DNA from: Paracoccaceae bacterium
GTDB lineage: Bacteria > Pseudomonadota > Alphaproteobacteria > Rhodobacterales > Rhodobacteraceae
Reading direction: 5' to 3'
NCBI GenBank assembly: GCA_021741245.1
Contig: JAIOYF010000005.1
Coordinates: 186,001 to 250,000, forward strand
DNA: 64,000 nucleotides
Shown here: positions 7,879 through 16,250 of the stretch, piece after piece
How positions within the stretch are numbered: the stretch's first letter is position 1
How the letters are laid out: each line of letters begins with the position of its first letter
The notes under the pieces: generated by a model
What the model was told of the DNA's origin: nothing
The model's database searches: none
Seen by the model: the letters and a program-made list of their open reading frames with translations, nothing else
Made by a program: the position numbers and the translations under genes

Positions 7879-9284
7879 CGCAGCGCGGGCCTGCGGCCCG
7901 GCCAATCCGTCGCCGCGTGATAGGCCATTCCCATCGCCAGAATCTGTGCATCATGGCCCGAGCGCCCGATCAACTGCATCCCCATCGGCAGGCCGCCTTC
8001 GCCAAAGCCGCAGGGCAGGGCCAGTGCAGGCAGGCCTGCAAGGCTGGCGGGAATGACTACCTCCATCCAGCGGTGATAGGTGTCCATCTTTTGGCCCGCA
8101 ATCTCTTGCGGCCAGCGCCATTCGGCGGGGAAGGGCCAGACCTGCGCCGAGGGCAGAACGATGGCGTCAAAGTGATCAAACAGCTTGGCCGCCCGCGCAT
8201 ACCAGCGCGACCGGATCAGGCTTGCCTCATAAACCGCTGCCGCAGACAGGGTCAGGCCCTGCTCGATCTCCCACTGGCTTTCGGGCTTTAGCTGCGCGCG
8301 CGACTGTTCATTGGCGTAAAGTGCGCCCTTGCCCCCGGCGCTGAGCATGGCGCGCAGGGTGATCCATGCGCGCCACAAATCGGTCGCGGCAAAGGGGGCG
8401 GCCAGTGGCTCGACGATGGCCCCCATCTCGGCAAAGCGGGCAAGGCCGGCCTCAACCAAGGCAAGGATTCCCGGCTCCATCGGATAGGCCCCACCCCAAT
8501 CGCCCAGCCAGCCGATGCGCTTGCCACGCATCTGCGCCGGGGACAGATCGCCAAAGGGGCCCCCTGCCGCCGGAAACGGTGTTGCCGGGTTTTCACCCGC
8601 CAGCACATCCAAGAACCGCGCCAGATCCTCGACCGTGCGGGCCATGGGGCCATCGGTGGCCAGCGTGGCCAGATGCGTCTCCCCCAAAGCATCCTGCGGC
8701 ACCAGGCCCCAGGTCGGGCGAAAGCCATAGACGTTGCAAAACGCCGCCGGATTGCGCAGCGATCCCATCATGTCGGACCCGTCCGCCAAGGGCACCATCC
8801 CCGTGGCCAAGCCTGCCGCCGCCCCGCCCGAGGACCCCCCGGCCGTGCGCGTCAGGTCATAGGGATTGCGCGTCACCCCATGCACCGGGTTGAACGAATG
8901 TGAGCCCTGTCCCCATTCGGGCGTGTTGGTCTTGCCAATAAAGATCGCCCCCGCCGCGCGCATCCGCCGGGCCAGCAGATCATCGGCCGGTGGGATGAAA
9001 TCGGCAAAAAGCGGCGAGCCATAGGTGGTGCGGATTCCCTTGACCGCGACCAGATCCTTGACCGCCATGGGCAGGCCATGCAGCCAGCCCTTGGGCTGTG
9101 CATCATCTGCCGCGCGGGCCTGCGCCATCAGATCGTCGCGCGCAACCGGGGCGACGATGGCGTTGACGGGCCCGTTGACGGCGTCGATCCGGTCCAGATG
9201 GGCTGCCATCACCTCTGACGGGGCGATGCGACGCGCCGCCATGCCCCGTGCCAGATCACTGGCCGACATCTGCCAAAGTTCCAT
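7875..9284 (-). CDS. Amidase (amidase signature family)
   Basis: A 469-residue amidase signature enzyme with the complete Ser-cisSer-Lys triad: Lys76 in LPMAVKDL, the cis-Ser151 in TAGGSSGGAAAG and the nucleophile Ser175 in DMMGSLRNPA. The spacing of 75 and 24 residues equals that of well-studied members such as FAAH. There is no GatB partner nearby and no GatA-like context, so it is more likely a stand-alone hydrolase of a small amide than a tRNA amidotransferase subunit. There is no signal peptide, so it should be cytoplasmic. It is divergent from the cobalamin operon, with the riboswitch promoter about 160 bp upstream of its start. Confidence 0.88.
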   Translation of the reverse strand: MELWQMSASDLARGMAARRIAPSEVMAAHLDRIDAVNGPVNAIVAPVARDDLMAQARAADDAQPKGWLHGLPMAVKDLVAVKGIRTTYGSPLFADFIPPADDLLARRMRAAGAIFIGKTNTPEWGQGSHSFNPVHGVTRNPYDLTRTAGGSSGGAAAGLATGMVPLADGSDMMGSLRNPAAFCNVYGFRPTWGLVPQDALGETHLATLATDGPMARTVEDLARFLDVLAGENPATPFPAAGGPFGDLSPAQMRGKRIGWLGDWGGAYPMEPGILALVEAGLARFAEMGAIVEPLAAPFAATDLWRAWITLRAMLSAGGKGALYANEQSRAQLKPESQWEIEQGLTLSAAAVYEASLIRSRWYARAAKLFDHFDAIVLPSAQVWPFPAEWRWPQEIAGQKMDTYHRWMEVVIPASLAGLPALALPCGFGEGGLPMGMQLIGRSGHDAQILAMGMAYHAATDWPGRRPALR

Positions 9285-9440
9285 TTCGCCCCCTGCTCTG
9301 CGCCGCCGCGCCCTTTGAAAAAGGTTGTCACATGAATGGAAGCCGGAAAGAAGATGGGAAAGCGCTGTCTTTCTTTGAATGCCTCGGCCTGTCTGCGACA
9401 GGCTGCACCATAAAGGCGACTTGGGGTGCCAAGCACATGC

Positions 9441-9468
9441 TTGACATGCGCGGCGGCTGCGCTAAGCA
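9441..9468 (+). promoter_or_regulatory. Candidate promoter of the corrinoid operon
   Basis: A perfect TTGACA at 9441-9446 is followed after 16 bases by a weak TAAGCA at 9463-9468. The position, just upstream of the riboswitch, is right for its transcription start. The -10 element is poor. Confidence 0.45.
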
Positions 9469-9471
9469 GAT

Positions 9472-9646
9472 CGGGCCTTCGGTTCCGGTGTCGCAGCCGG
9501 ATGAAAAGGGAACGTGGTGCGGGGCGCAAGTTCCAACTCCACGGCTGCCCCCGCAACTGTAAGCGGCGAGAGACGGCGGAACATGCCACTGGGGAAACCC
9601 GGGAAGGCCCGCCCGATTGACGACCCGCGAGCCAGGAGACCTGCCA
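9472..9646 (+). promoter_or_regulatory. Cobalamin (AdoCbl) riboswitch
   Basis: The conserved cobalamin riboswitch elements occur in order: GGTTCCGGTG near 9481, GATGAAAAGGGAA near 9500, GGCTGCCCCCGCAACTGTAAGCGG near 9543, GCCACTGGGGAAACCCGGGAAGGC near 9584, and the B12 box AGCCAGGAGACCTGCC at 9630-9645. In this class, binding of adenosylcobalamin lowers expression of downstream transport or synthesis genes. Here it precedes an outer membrane corrinoid receptor and a whole ABC uptake set, so uptake should be switched off when cobalamin is plentiful. Confidence 0.96.
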
Positions 9647-9686
9647 AGGTGATCACCCTTTCCGGGGCGCGGGGCGCGCATCGGCA

Positions 9687-9718
9687 GGCGGCCTTCCGCC
9701 AGAGGTGACGAATTCACC
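9687..9718 (+). promoter_or_regulatory. Hairpins in the riboswitch expression platform
   Basis: Two small hairpins follow the B12 box: GGCGG-CCTT-CCGCC at 9687-9700 and GGTGA-CGAAT-TCACC at 9704-9718. No T-run follows. A translational or Rho-dependent mode therefore seems more likely than intrinsic termination. The receptor start lies 80 bp further on. Confidence 0.35.
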
Positions 9719-9799
9719 GTCGGCGGAGGGGGCATCGGCCTTTTCCCAAGACTTGACCATTTGTCGGGGCATCCTTGCCCAAAGTCGAAGGACCACATC

Positions 9800-11815
9800 A
9801 TGAAACGGCTTAGTATTTCCACAATTGCCCTGCTTGCGGCCCTGCCAGCCACGGCACAAGACATCGCGCTGGATGAGATCATCGTTTCGGCCAACCGCGA
9901 AGAGACGACCGCGGGACGGACGGGCGCAAGTGTCGTTGTGCTGACGGCTGAGGATTTGGCGAAGTCGGGCGAAAGAAGTGTGGCGAATTATTTTCGCAGC
10001 ATCGCCGGGGTCACCATTCAGACGCGGGGCACAATCGGCCAGCAGTCCACATTCCTGATCCGTGGGGCGTCGCAGAACTATATCGGGTCTTATGTTGACG
10101 GCATTGATGTCACCGACCCATCCGGCACACAGGTGGCTTTCGATCTGGGCCAGATGACGACGATTGGCCTTGGGCGGATTGAAATCCTCAAAGGCAGTCA
10201 ATCGGCCTTGTATGGTGCCGGTGCAGTTGGTGGCGTTGTCTCATTCACCACAGCCCGCCCGGAAGAGGATGGGTTCCATCAATCGGCGCAGGTAGAAGCC
10301 GGAAGTTTCAACACCCAATCCGCAGCTTATACCGCCACCTTTCGTGACCATAAGACCGAAGCGGCGCTGACGCTTGGCCGTATGCGGACGGATGGGTTTT
10401 CCAATGCCTCAGCCCGCCTTGGCAACCCCGAGGCTGATGGCTTTGAAAGCACGCGCTTGTCCTTCTATGCGGCGCGCACTTTGGAAAGCGGCGCAAAGAT
10501 TGGCGTGAACGGCTTTTGGGAAGAAAGTGCCGCCGCCTATGATCCCGCCTATTATCTTGACGGTGCCCTGCTTGGGACGCGCATCTTGGCAACTGCGGTC
10601 GATTTCGTGGGCACGGATGACATCTTGATCCCCTTGGGCGACGGGTCTTCGCCGGACGAAGAGCTTGCACGTCGGACCTTTGGCTTGCGGGGATTTGCAG
10701 AGTTTAGCACAGGCGCCGTGGATCACAAACTGGGGCTGTCAACCTTCAGCACCAAGCGGCGCTTTTATGAAAGCGAGCTTGCGCCTGATTATGGCGATTA
10801 CAGTGACAACGGCACCCCGCTGGATTTCAGCGATGATACCTATGGCACCATCGTGCAAACGACCGACGCCACCTATGTGGGACGTCGGCTAAAGGCCGAT
10901 TGGGCAGCGGCCTTTGATCTGGGCCGTGGCCGGATGAATGTTGGTGCGGAATGGGCAAAGGAGTCGCTGGTTCAGTTTGGCAGCTATGGCAGCGCGGATA
11001 ACGCGACCTTTACGAAAAGCCTGTTTGCCGAATACACCGCGCAGATCGGGACGCAGACGGATGTCGCCCTTTCGGGCCGGGTCGATCGGCATTCCTTGTT
11101 CGGCAATCTTGGCTCTGTCCGGTTTGCCATGGCTCACAGGCTTGGGGACGATACCGTTTTGCGGCTGCAAGCGGGCACAGGCTTTCGCGCGCCGTCAAAC
11201 TTTGAACTCTTCAGCTTTTATGGCACAACCACGCTTAAGCCCGAGGAAAGCACCAACCTCGATTTCGGGATCGAGCACAGCTATGCCTCTGGTGCCCGTG
11301 TTAAGGCCACAGCATTCTATTTGGATGCGACCAATCTGATCGATTATGACTTTGCCGCAACCGGTTGTCCGGCCGCTGCCCTGTATGGGCCGGGTTGCTA
11401 TGCGCAGGTGACGGGGCATTCGATCAGAAAGGGGCTGGAGCTTGAGGGCAAGGCCGTTGTCCTTGGTGACCTGAGTGTCAGCGGTGCCTATACTTACACC
11501 GACAGCCGCCAGAATGCGTCCACCTCATGGGCGCAGGTGGCACAGCATCGTGTGTCGGTTTCGGTTGAAAAACCCTTGGCGCCCAATTTGGTCGGGCGTC
11601 TTGGTGTGGTGTCTGAATTCGATCGCCCGGATTGGAGTGATGGCACCCCTGCAAAAGATTACGCCATTGCCAATGCCATGCTGGAGTATGATTTTGGCAA
11701 TGCCACGGTTGGTTATCTGCGGGTCGAAAACCTGTTGGACGAAGACTATGAGCTGTCAAAGAACTACGGCACGGCGGGTCGGTCTGTTTATCTTGGCATC
11801 AATGCCAAGTTCTAA
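9800..11815 (+). CDS. btuB: TonB-dependent receptor, BtuB-like
   Basis: A 671-residue outer membrane receptor. Residues 1-19 are a signal peptide (MKRLSISTIALLAALPATA). A TonB-box-like DEIIVSA lies near residue 25, the plug domain covers about 45-150 (VLTAEDLAKSG, FLIRGASQNYIGSYVDGID, IEILKGSQSALYGAGAVGGVV), and a beta-barrel runs to a C-terminal Phe (YLGINAKF). The ATG at 9800 with GAAGGA upstream gives the signal peptide; an earlier start at 9761 would not. Placement directly behind a cobalamin riboswitch and before BtuFCD-like genes marks corrinoids as the ligand, taken up with TonB energy. The next gene starts 14 bp before its end. Confidence 0.92.
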   Translation: MKRLSISTIALLAALPATAQDIALDEIIVSANREETTAGRTGASVVVLTAEDLAKSGERSVANYFRSIAGVTIQTRGTIGQQSTFLIRGASQNYIGSYVDGIDVTDPSGTQVAFDLGQMTTIGLGRIEILKGSQSALYGAGAVGGVVSFTTARPEEDGFHQSAQVEAGSFNTQSAAYTATFRDHKTEAALTLGRMRTDGFSNASARLGNPEADGFESTRLSFYAARTLESGAKIGVNGFWEESAAAYDPAYYLDGALLGTRILATAVDFVGTDDILIPLGDGSSPDEELARRTFGLRGFAEFSTGAVDHKLGLSTFSTKRRFYESELAPDYGDYSDNGTPLDFSDDTYGTIVQTTDATYVGRRLKADWAAAFDLGRGRMNVGAEWAKESLVQFGSYGSADNATFTKSLFAEYTAQIGTQTDVALSGRVDRHSLFGNLGSVRFAMAHRLGDDTVLRLQAGTGFRAPSNFELFSFYGTTTLKPEESTNLDFGIEHSYASGARVKATAFYLDATNLIDYDFAATGCPAAALYGPGCYAQVTGHSIRKGLELEGKAVVLGDLSVSGAYTYTDSRQNASTSWAQVAQHRVSVSVEKPLAPNLVGRLGVVSEFDRPDWSDGTPAKDYAIANAMLEYDFGNATVGYLRVENLLDEDYELSKNYGTAGRSVYLGINAKF

Positions 11816-12629
11816 CGCCCTTGCCCTTGCCCTGACCGTTTTGGTCGGGGCACTGCCCGCATGGGCAGAGGCGCCGCAGCGGGTGGTTTCCATCAACCTG
11901 TGCACCGATCAGTTGGCGATGATGCTGGCTGCACCGGGGCAGTTGATTTCGGTCAGCCATCTGGCCTTTGATCCGCTGTCATCAAGCATGGTGGAGGAGG
12001 CGGCGGCCTATCTTGCCAATCGGGGTGGGGCGGAACAGGTGTTCTTGATGCACCCTGATCTGGTGCTGGCGGGCAGCTATACATCGCGGGCGACGCTTGA
12101 TCTGCTGCGCGGGCTGGGGGTCAGGGTGGTGCAGGTTCCCATTGTGGACTCGATTGCGGGGGTGACCGAGGGGATCCGTCTGGTCGGGGCCGCCATGGGG
12201 CGCGAGGCCGTGGCCGAGCGTTTGGCCTTGGCATTCGAGGCCGATGTGGCGGCCCTTTCCCGCCCGGAGCGCAGCGCCACAGCGGCGATGTATTACCCCA
12301 ATGGTTACACCTCAGGGGCGGGCACCCTGAGCAATGAGGTGCTTGAACGCGCAGGGTTTCGCAATATCGGGGCCGAGGCCGGGCTGACCGGGGGCGGGAC
12401 CTTGCCGCTGGAGCGTCTGGTGATGGCCGCGCCGGAAATGATTGTGACCTCAACACCCTATCCCGGCGCGTCAAGGTCCGAGGAAATCTTGCAGCACCCG
12501 GCGCTTTCCGCCCTGACACAGGTGGCGGGGGGGGCCCGTGTGAATGATGCGGATTGGGTCTGCGGCACCCCGCATGTCTTGCGCGCGATCCAGCAGATGG
12601 CGCAAGCCCGGCAAGAGTTGGGCGAATGA
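11802..12629 (+). CDS. btuF: Corrinoid ABC transporter periplasmic binding protein
   Basis: A 275-residue class III periplasmic binding protein of the BtuF/FecB type. It starts with a signal peptide (about residues 1-22, SNALALALTVLVGALPAWA) and then RVVSINLCTDQLAMML, the usual beginning of these proteins. The two lobes would be joined by a long helix near the middle, and the C-terminal ADWVCGTPHVLRAIQQMA is family-like. It captures corrinoid in the periplasm and hands it to the permease. The ATG at 11802 overlaps the receptor gene by 14 bp. The following permease start overlaps its stop (ATGA). Confidence 0.88.
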   Translation: MPSSNALALALTVLVGALPAWAEAPQRVVSINLCTDQLAMMLAAPGQLISVSHLAFDPLSSSMVEEAAAYLANRGGAEQVFLMHPDLVLAGSYTSRATLDLLRGLGVRVVQVPIVDSIAGVTEGIRLVGAAMGREAVAERLALAFEADVAALSRPERSATAAMYYPNGYTSGAGTLSNEVLERAGFRNIGAEAGLTGGGTLPLERLVMAAPEMIVTSTPYPGASRSEEILQHPALSALTQVAGGARVNDADWVCGTPHVLRAIQQMAQARQELGE

Positions 12630-13612
12630 GGCGCGGGATCTGGCCCCTTTTGATTGCGCTGGTGGCCGTGCTTTTCATGGCCTCTTTGTTGATCGGCCCG
12701 GCGGGTCTTGGGCTGGGCCAATCGCTGCGGGCCTTGATTCAGGGGCAGGGCGAGGCGGTCGTTCTGGTCATGCGTGAAATCCGTTTGCCGCGTGCGCTTT
12801 TGGGGCTGGGCGTCGGGGCGGCGCTTGGGCTTTCGGGGGCGGCGATGCAGGGGTTCTTGCGCAATCCCTTGGCCGAACCCGGCCTGATCGGGGTGTCTTC
12901 AACAGCGGCCCTTGGGGCGGTTTTGTCGTTGCAAACCGGCTTGGCGGCGACGTTTGCCTTGGCGCTGCCGCTTGCGGCTTTGGCGGGGGCGGCCCTTTCG
13001 GTGTTGCTGATCATGCTGATGGCTGGCCCACGGGGCGGGGCACTTGCGCTTATCCTTGCTGGCATCGCGATTTCCGCCCTTGCGGGAGCGGCGACATCGC
13101 TGGTGCTGAACCTGTCGCCCAACCCTTTTGCCGCGATGGAGATTGTGTTTTGGATGATGGGCAGCCTTGCCGACCGGTCGATGACCCATGTCTGGCTGGC
13201 CTTTCCGTTCATCGCCATCGGTTCCGCCCTGCTTTTGTCTACGGGGCGGGGGCTTGATGCGCTGACCCTTGGCGAGGATGTGGCGCAATCGATGGGACTG
13301 AACCTTGTGCGGTTGCGGTGGATGATCGTTCTGGGCACGGCTTTTGTCATCGGGGCCTCGGTCGCGGTGGCAGGGGCAGTGGGGTTTGTGGGGCTTGTGG
13401 TGCCGCATCTGCTGCGGCCTGTGGTGGGCGCGCGGCCATCGAGGCTTTTGCCGGCATCCGCGCTTGGCGGGGCGGCGATGGTCTTGGCGGCTGACATTGC
13501 CGTGCGTGTCGTGGCCCCGGATCAAGACCTGAAGCTGGGGGTTCTGACCGCCCTTGTCGGCGCGCCGTTCTTTTTGCATCTGATCTGGCGCATGCGGAGG
13601 GTGGAGGCATGA
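12626..13612 (+). CDS. btuC: FecCD-family ABC permease, BtuC-like
   Basis: A 328-residue polytopic membrane protein of the FecCD/BtuC family, with about ten hydrophobic segments beginning at GIWPLLIALVAVLFMASLL. Family landmarks are REIRLPRALLGLGVGAALGLSGAAMQGFLRNPLAEPGLIGVSS and the EAA-like cytoplasmic loop GAVGFVGLVVPHLLRPVVG that contacts the ATPase. Two copies would form the inner membrane channel for corrinoids. The start at 12626 overlaps the btuF stop as ATGA; a longer frame upstream from 12554 reads through the btuF coding sequence and is rejected. Its own stop overlaps the start of the ATPase gene. Confidence 0.92.
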   Translation: MRRGIWPLLIALVAVLFMASLLIGPAGLGLGQSLRALIQGQGEAVVLVMREIRLPRALLGLGVGAALGLSGAAMQGFLRNPLAEPGLIGVSSTAALGAVLSLQTGLAATFALALPLAALAGAALSVLLIMLMAGPRGGALALILAGIAISALAGAATSLVLNLSPNPFAAMEIVFWMMGSLADRSMTHVWLAFPFIAIGSALLLSTGRGLDALTLGEDVAQSMGLNLVRLRWMIVLGTAFVIGASVAVAGAVGFVGLVVPHLLRPVVGARPSRLLPASALGGAAMVLAADIAVRVVAPDQDLKLGVLTALVGAPFFLHLIWRMRRVEA

Positions 13613-14331
13613 GTTTGCTGCACCTGACAAACCTGACGGTCCGCCGGGGCGAATGCCCTGTGGTGGATGATGTCAGCCTGACCGTCAAAGCTGGGGAGTT
13701 CGTGGGCCTGCTTGGCCCCAATGGCGCGGGCAAGACCACGCTTTTGCGGGCCTGCCTTGGACTGATCCCGCATGAGGGGAAATCGAACCTGTCGGCACTG
13801 CCTGCCAGAACGCGGGCGCGGGCCGTCGCCTTTTTGCCGCAGGGCCGCGAGATTGCATGGCCTGTGGCGGTGGGGGAACTGGTTGCCCTTGCAGGCCGGG
13901 GACAGGGTGCAACCGACCGGGCGATGGCGCGGATGGGTCTTGCGGCCTATCGGGACCGAAGCGCCACCGCCCTGTCGGGGGGGGAACAGGCGCGGGTGCT
14001 GATCGCGCGCGCCTTGGCGCAAGACACGCCCTTGTTGCTGGCCGATGAGCCTGCGGCGGGGCTGGACCCCGAGGCACAGATCCGTACCTGCAAAGTGTTT
14101 CAGGACCTTGCGTCCGAAGGGCGGGGGGTGGTGGCCTCGCTTCACGATCTGGGCTTGGCCGCGCGTCATTGCACAAGGCTGGTGCTGATGGCACGGGGGC
14201 GGCTGGTTGCCGATGGGCCGCCGCGCGAGGTGCTGTCAGAGACGAATTTGGCCGAGGTGTTCGGCGTCCGGGGCTTTCACGCGGAAACGCCTCTGGGCCC
14301 GGTGTTCCAGCCGATGGATGTGATCCGGTGA
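13609..14331 (+). CDS. btuD: Corrinoid ABC transporter ATPase, BtuD-like
   Basis: A 240-residue ABC ATPase with Walker A GPNGAGKTT at residues 36-44, signature LSGGEQARV, Walker B LLLADEPAAGLD and a switch His in VVASLHDLGLAARH. It resembles the BtuD/FhuC group, which works with FecCD permeases. It energises uptake of corrinoid by the preceding permease. Start and stop both overlap neighbours by 4 bp (ATGA upstream, GTGA downstream), so translation is very probably coupled through the whole operon. Confidence 0.93.
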   Translation: MSLLHLTNLTVRRGECPVVDDVSLTVKAGEFVGLLGPNGAGKTTLLRACLGLIPHEGKSNLSALPARTRARAVAFLPQGREIAWPVAVGELVALAGRGQGATDRAMARMGLAAYRDRSATALSGGEQARVLIARALAQDTPLLLADEPAAGLDPEAQIRTCKVFQDLASEGRGVVASLHDLGLAARHCTRLVLMARGRLVADGPPREVLSETNLAEVFGVRGFHAETPLGPVFQPMDVIR

Positions 14332-14990
14332 TCGCGGTCCGCCTGACCCGGCCTTGGCTGATCGCGGCGTTGCGCCGCTCGATGCGGGTGCTGAGCTGGG
14401 CCCCCGTCGGCGCGGGCTATACCATGGCCGATCATGTGGTCTGGCGTGAGGTCAGGAATGCCGATTTGCCCATCGGATTTGATGTTGAACGCTGGTTTGC
14501 GGATGAAATGGCGGCAACATATCCGGGGGCCATTGGCATGCTGACCTCTCGCGATATCGGCACCTTTGCCCAAGGCGCGGCCTGCGTCGAGGGGGTGTCG
14601 GCCCAGTGTGTGGCGACCGTAGGCCTGACCAATGGCGAGGCGGTGGGCGAACGGAGGCCATGGGGGCCGCGTGATTTTGGCACCATCAATATCGTCGTGG
14701 CCACCGATGCCGCCCTGACCAAGGCCGCACAACTGGAGGCCCTGAGCATCGCCGTTCAAGCCCGGACTTCCGCCGTGCTGGCCACGGGCGTCAGCTTTGA
14801 AACCGGCCCGGTCACCGGCACGGGAACCGATTGCCTTGCGCTTGCCTGTGTGCCGGGCAGGCTGCGCTATGCGGGGTTGCATACCCCGGTGGGCGAGGCG
14901 ATCGGGGCGGCGGTGAAGGCCGCCGTGACCACGGGCGCGGAAAGCTGGATGCAATGGTATCAATCGGCACGCCAAGGGGCGGGGGGATGA
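14328..14990 (+). CDS. cbiZ: Adenosylcobinamide amidohydrolase CbiZ
   Basis: A 220-residue CbiZ family protein. Recognisable blocks are WAPVGAGY near the start, QCVATVGLTNGEAVGER, FGTINIVVATDA and GTGTDCLALACVPG, which define the family. CbiZ hydrolyses the amide bond in adenosylcobinamide or pseudocobalamin to give adenosylcobyric acid. It lets cells salvage incomplete or foreign corrinoids and rebuild them with their preferred lower ligand; this has been studied in Rhodobacter sphaeroides. The GTG at 14328, overlapping the btuD stop, is the only start that keeps family length. Its location inside the riboswitch operon supports import followed by remodelling. Confidence 0.9.
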   Translation: MIAVRLTRPWLIAALRRSMRVLSWAPVGAGYTMADHVVWREVRNADLPIGFDVERWFADEMAATYPGAIGMLTSRDIGTFAQGAACVEGVSAQCVATVGLTNGEAVGERRPWGPRDFGTINIVVATDAALTKAAQLEALSIAVQARTSAVLATGVSFETGPVTGTGTDCLALACVPGRLRYAGLHTPVGEAIGAAVKAAVTTGAESWMQWYQSARQGAGG

Positions 14991-15790
14991 GCTATCAGCG
15001 GATCGTGTGCCTGACCGAAGAAACCGTCGAGACCCTGTATTTGCTGGGGCAAGAGGCGCGGATTGTCGGCGTGACCGGCTATGCCGTGCGTCCCGCCCGG
15101 GTGCGCCGCGAAAAGCCACGGGTTGGGGCCTTTACCTCGGCGGATGTGCCAAAGATCATGGCGCTGCGGCCCGATCTTGTGCTGACCTTTTCCGATCTTC
15201 AGGCCGATATCGCGGCAAGCCTGATCCGTGAGGGGATCGAGGTTCATGCCTTTAATCAACGCTCGGTCGCGGGAATTTTGGCGATGATCCGGCGTCTTGG
15301 GGCAATGGTGGGCGCGGCAGAGCAGGCCGAGGTTTTGGCGGCGGGCTATGAGGCGCGGTTGGCGGGGCTTGCCGCTGTCGTGCGTGACCACCGCCCCCGG
15401 GTGTGGTTCGAGGAATGGGATGAGCCGCTGATTTCTGGCATTGGCTGGGTTTCGGAACTGATCGGCATTGCCGGGGGGCAAGATATCTTTGCCGACAAAG
15501 CGCGCGAGCAAGGGGCCAAGAACCGCATCGTTTCGCCCGATGAGGTGGTGGCAAGGTCACCCGAGGTGATCATCGCCTCATGGTGTGGGAAAAAGGTTGT
15601 GCCCGCCCGCATATTGGCGCGGCCCGGTTGGCAAGACCTGCCCGCGATCAAGGCGGGGCGGGTGCATGAGGTGAAATCGCCCTTGCTGTTGCAACCCGGT
15701 CCGGCAGCCCTTGGCGACGGGCTGGATGCCCTGCTGGCCGCGATCTGGCCCGATGAGGCCCCGCGCACGCCGTCGGTGGCGCGCGGCTGA
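14987..15790 (+). CDS. Second BtuF-like cobalamin-binding protein, no signal peptide
   Basis: A 267-residue protein with the class III binding-protein fold (RIVCLTEETVETLYLLGQEARIVGVTGY, then VPKIMALRPDLVLTFSDLQADIA, and a C-terminal lobe with GGQDIF and GRVHEVKSPLLLQPGPAALGDGLD). It begins directly MSYQRIVCLTEE with no hydrophobic leader, so it should stay in the cytoplasm, unlike the first binding protein of the operon. Such signal-less homologues are often annotated as cobalamin-binding protein. A plausible job is to hold corrinoid for CbiZ or for later assembly enzymes, but that is inference. The ATG overlaps the cbiZ stop (ATGA), and it is the last gene of the operon. Confidence 0.8.
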   Translation: MSYQRIVCLTEETVETLYLLGQEARIVGVTGYAVRPARVRREKPRVGAFTSADVPKIMALRPDLVLTFSDLQADIAASLIREGIEVHAFNQRSVAGILAMIRRLGAMVGAAEQAEVLAAGYEARLAGLAAVVRDHRPRVWFEEWDEPLISGIGWVSELIGIAGGQDIFADKAREQGAKNRIVSPDEVVARSPEVIIASWCGKKVVPARILARPGWQDLPAIKAGRVHEVKSPLLLQPGPAALGDGLDALLAAIWPDEAPRTPSVARG

Positions 15791-15811
15791 TCGCGCGGGC
15801 TCTGGCCGCGC
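15781..15811 (+). terminator. Hairpin at the end of the corrinoid operon
   Basis: GCGCGGC at 15781-15787 pairs with GCCGCGC at 15805-15811 across the stop codon of the last gene. It is GC-rich and lacks a T-run, so it is only a tentative terminator. Confidence 0.35.
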
Positions 15812-15944
15812 TTGGCAGGGGCATTCGGGATCACCCCATCCATCCGCGCCACAAAACGGCGGCCACCCCATCGACCACATTTCAAAGTGCCCTGCCGGCC
15901 CACATGGCCCATGCGCCGCGATCGCGGTCGGGGCCGATTGCGCC

Positions 15945-16250
15945 CTATCGCGGTGCGATCACAACCTCTTGGCGCAGGCGGCCATCAGGGTTGAAGATCA
16001 AGATCCGGTCGTCGTCGGTCACGACGGCAATCCAGCTTTCGCCCAATGTAACAGCCCTCGGTTGGGTACCTGCGGGCAGATCAAGACCCTCGGGCACGAT
16101 CAGCTTTGGCGCAGGCCCCGGCATACGGGTGACAAGCAGCCCAACCACGGTTATGACACCCACAATCATCGTGGCTGTCAGAATGATCACCAGCCATTTC
16201 AGAAAACGTAACGAGGGCGGCAGGCCTTCTGTGTCGGGAGACGTGTCCAT
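15945..16250 (-). CDS. DUF6476 family membrane protein
   Basis: A 101-residue protein that I recognise as DUF6476-like, common next to the RluA gene in Rhodobacterales. A short polar N-terminus (MDTSPDTEGLPPSLRFLK) precedes one transmembrane helix (WLVIILTATMIVGVITVVGLLV). A periplasmic domain of about 50 residues follows, with strands such as AVTLGESWIAVVTDDDRILIFNPDG. The function is unknown. The start codon at 16250 overlaps the start codon of the divergent RluA gene, so no space is left between the two coding regions. Confidence 0.75.
   Translation of the reverse strand: MDTSPDTEGLPPSLRFLKWLVIILTATMIVGVITVVGLLVTRMPGPAPKLIVPEGLDLPAGTQPRAVTLGESWIAVVTDDDRILIFNPDGRLRQEVVIAPR

Noticed and set aside
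9273-9471. Short plus-strand frame before the riboswitch (from 9248)
   Set aside because: It runs through the riboswitch aptamer and has no family pattern; the region is promoter and leader.
11475-11801. Extended btuF reading frame inside btuB
   Set aside because: A signal peptide starts at 11802; the upstream part is an out-of-frame copy of the receptor gene.
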